IMG/VR virus record: IMGVR_UViG_3300035703_000009
Location: 64,001-128,000 of that record
Strand: one strand, 5' to 3'
Length of the DNA stretch: 64,000 nt
DNA from: a virus
Shown here one piece after another: positions 43,314-50,461 of this stretch. Both the position numbers and the translations under genes were made by a program. The notes beneath the pieces were generated by a model. The model ran no database searches and was not told where the DNA came from. It saw nothing but the letters and a program-made list of their open reading frames with translations. Position 1 is the stretch's first letter, and each line of letters starts with the position of its first letter.

Positions 43314-43859
43314 TTATGATGGGTTATTTTTCAATTGGTTTTCAATGTGGTTAGCGATGATGATGACTGCTTCGTCCTGGATCCACCAGTGTTCTTTGCC
43401 ATTTACCGTCAACGAAAAGTCACCGTCGGATGGGTCAAGAACTACATTGGTGATCGATTGGATGGGATTGTGTCGAGCTCTATCGTTTTCCTCCATCTCA
43501 AGATGGATTTTACGTAAGGATTCAGGTAATTTACGAGCAGACTTATTATTCTCTTCCTGACGTTTTTTACGGCGTTCAGTGCGCGCTATGTGCTTTGTGT
43601 GATTATAGTAGTCAGTCGACTCACCAGTTGGACCATGTATAATGATGACTTCAAGGTCGCTCCAGTCGGTGACTTTTTCCCAGTTTTTAAGGATGAATAT
43701 CTTGGCACACTCTGCCACATGACTCATTGCTGCTATATGCTTACGGTACTCATTAAAAAAGTCTTTCTCTGTCCAAAAGATGGAATTGCGATAGCCATTT
43801 TCAAAGTCCTCTTCATTCATGAAGCAAGGAGTAAATATTTTTCCAGGTATCTGTTGCAT
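43314..43859 (-). CDS. Hypothetical protein (181 aa)
   Basis: A 181-residue protein starting MQQIPGKIFTPCFMNEEDFENGY. A charged middle (TERRKKRQEENNKSARKL) is followed by a C-terminal domain containing DGDFSLTVNGKEHWWIQDEAVIIIANHIENQL. No family recognised. It is one base from the exonuclease gene and first in its leftward run, preceded by a TTTAGTATTATATCA promoter-like element. Confidence 0.6.
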   Translation of the reverse strand: MQQIPGKIFTPCFMNEEDFENGYRNSIFWTEKDFFNEYRKHIAAMSHVAECAKIFILKNWEKVTDWSDLEVIIIHGPTGESTDYYNHTKHIARTERRKKRQEENNKSARKLPESLRKIHLEMEENDRARHNPIQSITNVVLDPSDGDFSLTVNGKEHWWIQDEAVIIIANHIENQLKNNPS

Positions 43860-43863
43860 ACTC

Positions 43864-43878
43864 TGATATAATACTAAA
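43864..43878 (-). promoter_or_regulatory. Putative early/middle promoter element TTTAGTATTATATCA
   Basis: The minus-strand TTTAGTATTATATCA lies about 5 nt before the ATG at 43859 and shares TTTAGTAT with the sites before gp32 and the 63-aa gene at 3230. The very short leader leaves its role as promoter open. Confidence 0.35.
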
Positions 43879-43891
43879 CTTAGGTAATTGG

Positions 43892-44185
43892 TTAAATTAT
43901 CTCACCCTTTGCGATCTCTTCAGCACGATTGAGAATGGTTAAGTGTTTCTCGATCTGCGCTCTCCACCAATCCCTGCTTAAGTTAGCATCTTGTGTGTCT
44001 GCAAAAATGGTGAATATCTTTTTAGGTATCACTTCCTCGTAAGTAGGACCATAGAATACCCATTTTTTCTTTATGATCACGACAGTACCTAGGTAAAATT
44101 CTGTACGTGTAGATTCGCCGTATTCACAGGCATCATAGAATGTTTGATACTGTAGATTTATTCCGTTTATGTTGATTTCTTTCAT
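43892..44185 (-). CDS. Hypothetical protein (97 aa)
   Basis: A 97-residue protein starting MKEININGINLQYQTFYDACEYG, beta-rich at first (VVIIKKKWVFYGPTYEEVIPKK) and helical at the end. No family recognised. It is separated by 1 nt from the 161-aa gene upstream and probably co-transcribed with it. Confidence 0.6.
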   Translation of the reverse strand: MKEININGINLQYQTFYDACEYGESTRTEFYLGTVVIIKKKWVFYGPTYEEVIPKKIFTIFADTQDANLSRDWWRAQIEKHLTILNRAEEIAKGEII

Positions 44186-44186
44186 A

Positions 44187-44672
44187 TTAGTCAGGGATTA
44201 CTATTTCGTTTGTAGCACGATATTCCAACTCTTGTGCATATAATTTATTTGCAAAACAATCAGTCGTACCGCGTTCGGCATTATATCGAATACACGCTTT
44301 AATCCACTCATTGCTCATTTGATGCATCGGTACCCAAGTTAAAGGTTGACGGCCGTCCTTGCCTCTACCGCCACGGTGAAAGTTCTCACGGATAACTTCA
44401 AACGGTGCATCAGAATAGACGCTGAGCTCAGTATAGAGTAAAGGGTCATTCCACTTTTTACCTATTAGTTTGAGCAAAAAGATCCATATCTTTAAAAGAA
44501 AGTTCTTTTTTGTTTCATTAACGTTTCGACGTAAGTATTCTGAACCACCGTCTACCATGTATTGATGGCCATTGTTATCGGTGTATGTAACATAGTCATG
44601 ACGATGCATTGACTTTAAGATAGTACCATCTGGTGTACGAATCTGATTTAGGATTATTTGTTTTTCTTCCAT
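44187..44672 (-). CDS. Hypothetical protein (161 aa)
   Basis: A 161-residue protein starting MEEKQIILNQIRTPDGTILKS. It contains HRHDYVTYTDNNGHQYMVDGG, a short hydrophobic stretch LLKIWIFLLKLIG, and FHRGGRGKDGRQPLTWVP. Proteins with this layout are widespread among large phages without a known role, and I cannot name the family. It precedes the small 97-aa gene and follows the NAMPT-like gene across a 64-nt gap. Confidence 0.6.
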   Translation of the reverse strand: MEEKQIILNQIRTPDGTILKSMHRHDYVTYTDNNGHQYMVDGGSEYLRRNVNETKKNFLLKIWIFLLKLIGKKWNDPLLYTELSVYSDAPFEVIRENFHRGGRGKDGRQPLTWVPMHQMSNEWIKACIRYNAERGTTDCFANKLYAQELEYRATNEIVIPD

Positions 44673-44736
44673 CTTTTTTAGATTTTATTTGTTATTAAAG
44701 TATTGATAGTTTATTTCTAAGTTTAGTAGTCCCATG

Positions 44737-46275
44737 TTATTTGCTGGCTAATTCAGCCACTCTTTTTCTGATTTGAGTTAATGTTGTTTGATTGTAAAGC
44801 TTACCGTCTTCAAAGATAGTTTGCAAAAGACCAGTTGCTTCTTGCTCTGGTGTGCATTCAGTATGGACAACATACTCACCGTCCTCTTCAGACACTGCAA
44901 CGAATCCTTTAAGTGATTTCTTGGTGCCGTCATCCGTTATTGGGTCCTTGTAGATGTTGTAACCTACTCCATTGATCTCAAACCATGCGCCTTTGGCTGC
45001 AAAGCCTAAAGCATCGCGAGTGTTACATTGGTAGGTAAAGGAACCAACGCCTAAGACGATGTTAGTGGTTGCAAAACCATTCTCAGCAAGCTTCTCGTAA
45101 ATCTGAATCTGCCGTTCTAGTGTGATTGAGTCACCGTATATCGCTCCAATGTGAGAGTCAAGCAACTTGTAACCGGCCTCAGTGGTAGTGCCGCCGAATA
45201 TTTCCCATAGGAGTTGGATTACTCCTTTCTTTTCGTCCGTTGAAATCCACTTGCCAGTCTCATTAACTCGATAGCCAAGGACTGATCTATCTACTCCATG
45301 TTCAACAGTAACTTCATAGTCATGGTAGCCACAAACGATTCGAACCGGATCTCCTGAGTCAGGGCGTATCACCAGCTTACCGTTGCGTGCCATGATCTTG
45401 GCCTTGTTTTCAGGCAAGTATTTAGTGATCAGAGTCCAAAGGTCAAATGTGTCGGATACGATGGATAAGATTCCTTCTGGGAATTGATCAAGGTAATAAT
45501 CGATCATCTTGCTCTCACCCATGGTAAAGATGCACGTGGTAGAAACTGAGTGTTCTGACGCATTCACTGAGCTGATGCAGACTTCATTAGTCGGCTCATC
45601 GTAGAAGTAGCGAGCAGCCGGAATGACTACTAGTGTGTCTGAGCCGCGAAAGGATGTGGCATGACCCAGGCCAGATGTCATCATGTCCCAAGGAGACAGA
45701 CCACGTGCGCTAAAGTCGTGAGCTAAGTAGTCAATCAACCACTTGTTTGCAGGATCTGTCTTTGCTACCCATTGTGCTAGATTGCGACGATACTGCAGAG
45801 CGATCGTTGCTGATGTAGTTGGTTTCCAAGCAATGGAACTGATGATCGTCTCTAGATAAAGAGTTAACCACGCAAAACCATCAACGGTATTGATGAAGGT
45901 CATGTGAGGTATGTTTGGATTGGTCTCTATTCCCTCAGGAAGAGACTTGATTCGTATCGGTAAGTAACCCAGGTCGTGTAGTGCTTCAAAGTGAGAGCCA
46001 TCATATTTTAGACCTAGGTACATGCACATGTCTTTTGTAAAGATTAATGCAGCATCTTTAGGTAGCTCAAAAAAGTTTTCTTGAAACTCGTCACGAAGCC
46101 AGCGAACTACCAGTTGCTGGCCGAACGACAGGATCTTTTTGACGCCAGTTGGCGCGTACTTTAGGCTACGTGGGATCCATGTGCCATATAGTTTTTGGGT
46201 GCCTGGCGCAAGCATTCTTTTATGGCCTATCTTATAGCCATCTGTGTAGTACAGGGCAGTTGGTTTAAAACTCAT
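44737..46275 (-). CDS. nadV: Nicotinamide phosphoribosyltransferase-like enzyme (NadV/Namat-type)
   Basis: The 512-residue protein is full length for the NAMPT family. It has YTDGYKIGHKRMLAPGTQ near the start, the catalytic ASEHSVS (His242, matching the human NAMPT active-site His), VSDTFDLW, VIRPDSGDPVRI for phosphate binding, and GVGSFTYQ near the C-terminus. NAMPT joins nicotinamide and PRPP to NMN. The published phage Namat enzymes belong to the same family but use ADP-ribose-pyrophosphate to make NAD+ directly, and sequence alone cannot separate the two here. It shares a cluster with a PRPP-synthetase-like, a macro-domain and a deoxyribosyltransferase-like gene. Confidence 0.9.
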   Translation of the reverse strand: MSFKPTALYYTDGYKIGHKRMLAPGTQKLYGTWIPRSLKYAPTGVKKILSFGQQLVVRWLRDEFQENFFELPKDAALIFTKDMCMYLGLKYDGSHFEALHDLGYLPIRIKSLPEGIETNPNIPHMTFINTVDGFAWLTLYLETIISSIAWKPTTSATIALQYRRNLAQWVAKTDPANKWLIDYLAHDFSARGLSPWDMMTSGLGHATSFRGSDTLVVIPAARYFYDEPTNEVCISSVNASEHSVSTTCIFTMGESKMIDYYLDQFPEGILSIVSDTFDLWTLITKYLPENKAKIMARNGKLVIRPDSGDPVRIVCGYHDYEVTVEHGVDRSVLGYRVNETGKWISTDEKKGVIQLLWEIFGGTTTEAGYKLLDSHIGAIYGDSITLERQIQIYEKLAENGFATTNIVLGVGSFTYQCNTRDALGFAAKGAWFEINGVGYNIYKDPITDDGTKKSLKGFVAVSEEDGEYVVHTECTPEQEATGLLQTIFEDGKLYNQTTLTQIRKRVAELASK

Positions 46276-46284
46276 ATTGTAGAT

Positions 46285-46773
46285 TTATTTTTTAAGTATG
46301 ACTATGGTTACTATACAATCTTTTAGCTCGCGTTTAATGATTTGCTTGATTTTTTCCCAGTCTCCACCGGCAAGACCCGCACCAATCATCGGTAAACCGA
46401 TATGCATGCCCTTAAAGTTATGGTTGATCTTTCGCATGCACAGGGTGATTGCATCATAATCGACTGGCACGGCATCACCATCTGCGTGGTTACGTCCATA
46501 TTTGTATTGAGTGTATGCATTAAGCACGAAAACTCCGCGTTTCATGTCCGCCCTAGAGACCAGTACCCCATCAATCTGACCAAGCTTATTGATGTCGCCT
46601 CGATATTGAGTGTTTTCTAACTTAAATAGGTCACAACCAAATGCCGATGCCATGTGAGGAGCTAAGCCGGCTCCCATGGTGCACATGCAGTTACAACCGT
46701 GTGCGATCACGTCAAACTCTCCATCTTTTGCAAGGGTGATTAAGTTGCCAAACACTTCAGTATAGTTATTCAT
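46285..46773 (-). CDS. Macro-domain protein (ADP-ribose-binding)
   Basis: From the ATG at 46773 the 162-residue protein is a single macro domain: FDVIAHGCNCMCTMGAGLAPHMA (Asn28; Gly-rich loop at 34-36), VFVLNAYTQYKYG and the second loop HIGLPMIGAGLAGGDW. The family binds or hydrolyses ADP-ribose derivatives such as ADP-ribose-1''-phosphate or ADP-ribosyl groups on proteins. A longer frame to 46860 would run deep into the upstream gene, so I use the internal start, which overlaps that gene by 8 nt. Its place between NAD+-salvage genes suggests work on ADP-ribose products. Confidence 0.85.
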   Translation of the reverse strand: MNNYTEVFGNLITLAKDGEFDVIAHGCNCMCTMGAGLAPHMASAFGCDLFKLENTQYRGDINKLGQIDGVLVSRADMKRGVFVLNAYTQYKYGRNHADGDAVPVDYDAITLCMRKINHNFKGMHIGLPMIGAGLAGGDWEKIKQIIKRELKDCIVTIVILKK

Positions 46774-47263
46774 GGTTTTCGAGTATTTGTAGTGAGGCCT
46801 GAAGTAGGTCATCGAACTTTGAGTAGTTTGGAACGCGGTAACGATCACACACGATGTCAACGTTACCCTTGCGCCAAAAACCTTCTGGACAGCACACTAG
46901 TAGCTTATCAGAGTCTGCAAACTTGCCTAGCTCTAATAGGGAGATAGGTGACTTGGTGTTAGGATCAAAATACATGATGATTAGAGTTGCCTCCTCCAAT
47001 GCGGTCAATTCCCAGTTTACTTGTTGGTAGAAGTTGGCGTTTTCAAACGTTTGTTCCCAACTGGAGTCCCAGTCTTCTCTACGCGGACTGTAAACTACTA
47101 CTTCTACTCCATTTTCTTCGTAAAACTGGATGGCTTTCTTTTGCCAGTCCTCTGCCTTACCCATTTCAATGCTGCCTGCAAGAAAGATGGAAGGCTTGGT
47201 TGAATCTGAGTCTCTAAAGATCGGAGCTGGTGGTTTGATAACGTGGACGGATTGATTTTTCAT
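46766..47263 (-). CDS. Nucleoside 2-deoxyribosyltransferase-like protein
   Basis: The 165-residue protein has SIFLAGSIEMGKAEDWQ (27-41), VVYSPRREDWDSSW (57-69), YQQVNWELTALEEATLIIMYF and SPISLLELGKFADSDK with the candidate nucleophile Glu111, followed by CCPEGFWRKGNVDIVC. These are the motifs of the Nuc_deoxyrib_tr2 family, which shares a fold with TIR-like and ADP-ribosyl-cyclase-like NAD-using enzymes. Whether it acts on deoxynucleosides or on NAD-related glycosides is open. TAAAATAACA overlaps the upstream stop, before its start. Confidence 0.8.
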   Translation of the reverse strand: MKNQSVHVIKPPAPIFRDSDSTKPSIFLAGSIEMGKAEDWQKKAIQFYEENGVEVVVYSPRREDWDSSWEQTFENANFYQQVNWELTALEEATLIIMYFDPNTKSPISLLELGKFADSDKLLVCCPEGFWRKGNVDIVCDRYRVPNYSKFDDLLQASLQILENHE

Positions 47264-47278
47264 AAAGTATATGTTATT

Positions 47279-48163
47279 TTAAAAGACATCAAGTTGACCT
47301 ACTACTGAGTTTTCAATGTCTGAATAGCTATTGCTACAGTAGATGCCGTCAAGATGCTTACTAAGCTCATCAAAGCCTGCTGAAAATATGCCGTGTGAAA
47401 CGACTAGGTAAATCTTGCCAGTTCTTTCAGGCTGGGTCTTTTTGATCTCTTCGGCGATGTTTAAGAAAGTTCGACCGCCGTCACAGATGTCATCGATGAT
47501 GATTAGATTCTTTGAGTAGTGATCGATTCTGACTGGCACGTGAGTCTTACTCAGTTTACCATCGGTGTCTCGATACTTGCTACAGGTAAGGACCTCACCT
47601 GTGAATTGTAGGTTCTTAGCAACAGTATAGATCTTCTTTAGACTACCTGCGTCAGGTGAAACAAAGACGCATGATTCTAGGAAAGAGCTGACTGCTAGGT
47701 CTCGATTAGCTGCCACACGACTGATGAATGAGCTGACTATTTGAGTATTGTCAACCACTTTAAGTCGATTGATGCAGGCAGCTGCGACATCTGAGTGAAC
47801 ATCAATGCAGGTGACGCTCTCGAACTCCAATGAGTTTAGGATAGGAGCGATCACGTCTCGTAAGTAAGAAGTTCCACCTTCAACGAACTGTCGATCGCTG
47901 CGAGCTCCCATCACGTAAGGAACATACAGGTGGATTTCTTTGACTCCAAGATTACGAAGAGCTTTGGTAGCGCAGATGATTATCTCAAGATCCTTAAAGG
48001 AGTTGAAACGTGATCTGATCTCGACCATGTCTTTTTTTGGATTGATGCTTGAATGAATGGATACTGCATCAAGCAACTGAATGTCCTGCTGGCCGTCTGG
48101 AAAACGGGAGATTTTGTACTTGATTTCTGAGCAAGACTGGTCAACTAAATTTAAGATTTTCAT
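47279..48163 (-). CDS. prs: Ribose-phosphate pyrophosphokinase-like enzyme (Prs/Adps-type)
   Basis: The 294-residue protein has the phosphoribosyltransferase-fold elements of PRPP synthetases: YVPYVMGARSDRQF (80-93, ATP-binding flexible region), CIDVHSDVAAAC (119-130), SPDAGSLKK (169-177) and the PRPP loop LIIIDDICDGGRT (220-232). It is shorter than and diverges from housekeeping Prs. It would supply PRPP to the NAMPT-like enzyme, or, as in the published NARP1 pathway, phosphorylate ADP-ribose to ADP-ribose-pyrophosphate. It is coupled to uvsE by an ATGA overlap. Confidence 0.87.
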   Translation of the reverse strand: MKILNLVDQSCSEIKYKISRFPDGQQDIQLLDAVSIHSSINPKKDMVEIRSRFNSFKDLEIIICATKALRNLGVKEIHLYVPYVMGARSDRQFVEGGTSYLRDVIAPILNSLEFESVTCIDVHSDVAAACINRLKVVDNTQIVSSFISRVAANRDLAVSSFLESCVFVSPDAGSLKKIYTVAKNLQFTGEVLTCSKYRDTDGKLSKTHVPVRIDHYSKNLIIIDDICDGGRTFLNIAEEIKKTQPERTGKIYLVVSHGIFSAGFDELSKHLDGIYCSNSYSDIENSVVGQLDVF

Positions 48164-49104
48164 TCAAAACTGAATTTATTTGGAGTTAATAAAAGACTAC
48201 TTTCTGTTGATGCTGAGTCGGTACGATATTTTAGGACTGCTAGATCTTTGGCTTTTGCCTCGACCTCAACATCCACATCCAAGTCATAGTGAGGAATGAC
48301 CTCATAAATGTAATCGGCATGCGATCGATTGAGAGCGCTGGCATCTTCGTACAATCTAGTACTACTATAGTGCTGCAGCGGTTTATGTTTGTACCAAGTA
48401 GAAGCTGCAAGGTGTGCGGCTTCTTGCGGAGAGAGACCGCTTGTGCAGAATCTATGATGTAGGTGGTCAAAGGTGATCGGGCAGCCTACTCCATTATAGA
48501 TGCCGTCATATAGGTCAAGCACGCTGAACTGGGTGGCTTTATCGTCATTTTCGACAACAAGGCGGGCCTTGGTAGAGTCAGCCAGGCGATCGAAGTTTGT
48601 GCAAAACCGCTGGATTGCAGAAGGCTTGTCGCCATATGTGCCGCCGATATGGATGTTGATTGGTGCGGCATAGCTTTTAGGCAGCTGCATGAGATCCATG
48701 ATGCGTGCGTGCTGGTCCAGATCATATATCGTCTTGTCGACTATACTTTGAGTAGGAGAAGCAAGCACATCGAACTGGCCTGGGTGAAAGGAGATGCGCA
48801 AGTTGTGTTGGTGCACGAACTCGCCGATTTGCTGCATGATCCCTACTAGCTTATCATAGTTAGGTAGCTGTTCGAACATATACTCGCTCATCCAAGGAAA
48901 TATGTCACTGGACATGCGATAGACTCTAATGTCATGCTCTAGGTTCCACTGCAGTATCTTACAAAGATCTTGTAGGTTCTGTTCAGCAAGTAGAGCCGCT
49001 CGAGCAATGCCTTGTTCTAGCCATGTCTTTTTGACCATGCCTCGATTTATAGTAATCCCTTGCTCACGCAAGCTAAGGTTGATGCAACAATATCCTAATC
49101 TCAT
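48160..49104 (-). CDS. uvsE: UV damage endonuclease UvsE/UVDE
   Basis: The 314-residue TIM-barrel enzyme begins MRLGYCCINLSLREQG and shows YRMSSDIFPWMSEY, LRISFHPGQFDVL, INIHIGGTYGDK, RLVVENDDKA and CPITFDHLHHRF. The His, Glu and Asp residues in these motifs form the metal site of UVDE. It nicks DNA 5' to UV photoproducts, the role T4 gives to the unrelated DenV. It is the first gene of the leftward NAD+/DNA-repair run. Confidence 0.93.
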   Translation of the reverse strand: MRLGYCCINLSLREQGITINRGMVKKTWLEQGIARAALLAEQNLQDLCKILQWNLEHDIRVYRMSSDIFPWMSEYMFEQLPNYDKLVGIMQQIGEFVHQHNLRISFHPGQFDVLASPTQSIVDKTIYDLDQHARIMDLMQLPKSYAAPINIHIGGTYGDKPSAIQRFCTNFDRLADSTKARLVVENDDKATQFSVLDLYDGIYNGVGCPITFDHLHHRFCTSGLSPQEAAHLAASTWYKHKPLQHYSSTRLYEDASALNRSHADYIYEVIPHYDLDVDVEVEAKAKDLAVLKYRTDSASTESSLLLTPNKFSFE

Positions 49105-49355
49105 ATTGCTAATGTACTACAAATGGGTGAAAACTAAAAATTCCGCGAGCGGGCGCCCTACTAGAGTAGCTATTATAGTAATAATTATAGTAAGAATAGA
49201 GTAATACTATAGTACTACTATAGCTACACCCACCCACCACCCATTGTTGTACTAGCAAAAAAGCTTATGGTTTTGAGAATAAATATCATATTGAGTAGAA
49301 CTCTTTAATAACTTCAACGTATAATCATTTTAGGCCTTAAAATTATCCACAATGA
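49105..49355. other. Divergent intergenic region with inverted repeat and G-quadruplex-type tract
   Basis: This 251-nt gap, the longest in the window, separates uvsE (minus) and the resolvase gene (plus). It contains the palindrome GGGCGCCC (49151-49158), the inverted-repeat arms 49166-49180 and 49213-49227 (13 of 15 bases complementary), and directly next to the second arm the C-tracts CCCaCCCaCCaCCC (49229-49242). AT-rich sequence with AATAAATA at 49278-49285 follows. No tRNA-like fold was seen. It probably holds divergent promoters, and an origin or recombination site is possible. Confidence 0.6.
49107..49121 (-). promoter_or_regulatory. Putative early/middle promoter of uvsE, TGTAGTACATTAGCA
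   Basis: On the minus strand TTTTCACCCATTTGTAGTACATTAGC shares the frame TTTCACCCA(n)TAGTA(n)TA with the gp32 upstream region. It ends 2 nt before the uvsE ATG, so if transcription starts here the mRNA would be nearly leaderless or the element is an operator. Confidence 0.35.
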
Positions 49356-50015
49356 ATGACCATTGTCAGCATAGACTTTTCCATCTTATATCCTGGAGTC
49401 TGCATCTGCAGAGATTTTACCAAGTTTAAGTGGATAGCGTTAGCTAATACTAACGTTAGAAAAAAGGATTCAGATAACTTTGATTACGTTAACTCAACTT
49501 ATCCAAACATAAAGATCTTAAGAACTACTACTAGAAGAAAAAAAGAGCAAGAATATCATCTAACTGAAAGAACCAAGCTAATCAATTACCTTGAAGCAAT
49601 CGATCTACTCGTTTCTGAAATAGAAAAAGAAGTAAATGGAGAAGACGTTCTTGCATGTCTCGAAGGAATATCCTTTGGTTCTAGCGGTAACTCGCTAGTT
49701 GACATCTCACAAGCGACTGGCATCTTAAAGTATCACTTAACTACTAGAATCCTAAAGAATCAACACGATAGATTTTTTATCTTTAGCCCAAGCGAGCTCA
49801 AAAACGCGATAGGTTGCAAAGGTAATGCAAACAAAAACGACATACTAGCGAAATTTAAGAGCGACCCAATCATAGAATCGGTAAAGCAATCTGACTTATT
49901 TAAACTCGTCAACCAAGAAAAATGGATATTAGAAGGAGACAAGATCCTTTCGCCTATTACTGACATGATTGATTCCTATTTAGGGGTGGTCAAGGTACAT
50001 GGGCTCTTAAAATAA
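49356..50015 (+). CDS. RuvC-like Holliday junction resolvase
   Basis: The 219-residue protein has the RNase H fold pattern of RuvC-type resolvases: VSIDFSI (Asp7), LACLEGISFGSSGNS (Glu103), a helix LVDISQATGILKYHL, FIFSPSELKNAIGCKGNANKND, and DMIDSYLGV (Asp203 or Asp206). It would resolve branched DNA before packaging, a role played in T4 by the unrelated endonuclease VII (gp49). It is followed after 9 nt by the late sigma gene. The assigned ATG is the in-frame one; an out-of-frame ATG lies 4 nt upstream. Confidence 0.8.
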   Translation: MTIVSIDFSILYPGVCICRDFTKFKWIALANTNVRKKDSDNFDYVNSTYPNIKILRTTTRRKKEQEYHLTERTKLINYLEAIDLLVSEIEKEVNGEDVLACLEGISFGSSGNSLVDISQATGILKYHLTTRILKNQHDRFFIFSPSELKNAIGCKGNANKNDILAKFKSDPIIESVKQSDLFKLVNQEKWILEGDKILSPITDMIDSYLGVVKVHGLLK

Positions 50016-50024
50016 TCTCGCTAA

Positions 50025-50423
50025 ATGGCAAGAAAGAAACGTGGTGATCAACACTACATCAATAATAGAGATTTCACCGACGAAATCATCAAGTGTAAAA
50101 AGACTAGCGAGCTCAGCCCGTTTGCAATCGAATGTTTTATTTCTCTGGCAAACCGAGCAGTAGATCGTCTCTACTTTAGGGATGAACGTGATCGCGAGGA
50201 CTGCATTCAGTCGGCGCTATTAGACTGCTTAAAGTACTGGAAAAGCTTTGATGAGACTCGTACTGGAACTCCTAATGCATTTGCTTACTTCACCCAAATG
50301 TGCAAGAACGGTTATGCTAAGGAATGGAAAAAGATCCATAAGAAGACCGGTTTAGATAAGGAGGATAAATTAGAGTTTCTTTCCTTAAACACTTCAGGCG
50401 AAAGCTCGATTTATAGCATCTAA
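50025..50423 (+). CDS. gp55: Late transcription sigma factor (T4 gp55-like)
   Basis: The 132-residue protein reads HYINNRDFTDEIIKCKK at 10-26, comparable to the YVNNKELLQAIIDWK start of T4 gp55. A sigma-region-2-like block follows: FRDERDREDCIQSALLDCLKYWKSFDETRTG and NAFAYFTQMCKNGYAKEWKKI. T4 gp55 redirects host RNA polymerase to TATAAATA late promoters with gp33 and the sliding clamp. It is shorter than T4 gp55, lacking most of the C-terminal clamp-binding extension. AAAATAATC precedes its start. Confidence 0.85.
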   Translation: MARKKRGDQHYINNRDFTDEIIKCKKTSELSPFAIECFISLANRAVDRLYFRDERDREDCIQSALLDCLKYWKSFDETRTGTPNAFAYFTQMCKNGYAKEWKKIHKKTGLDKEDKLEFLSLNTSGESSIYSI

Positions 50424-50433
50424 CCTAAATACC

Positions 50434-50444
50434 TAATAAATAAT
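50434..50444 (+). promoter_or_regulatory. T4-late-type promoter box TAATAAATAAT
   Basis: TAATAAATAAT ends 17 nt before the ATG at 50462, directly after the gp55-like gene. It would drive the large structural gene run to the right. Confidence 0.5.
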
Positions 50445-50461
50445 ACAAATAGGAAAACTTA

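Noticed and set aside
46285-46860. Longer macro-domain protein starting at 46860
   Set aside because: The extra 29 residues overlap the deoxyribosyltransferase-like gene by almost 100 nt and have no macro-domain character; the domain begins right after the ATG at 46773.
49105-49355. tRNA or other structured RNA gene in the longest gap
   Set aside because: No cloverleaf with acceptor stem and T-loop consensus could be traced; the inverted repeat is AT-rich and lacks tRNA features.
49352-49358. Alternative ATG 4 nt upstream of the resolvase start
   Set aside because: It is out of frame and would not produce the conserved SIDFS active-site start.
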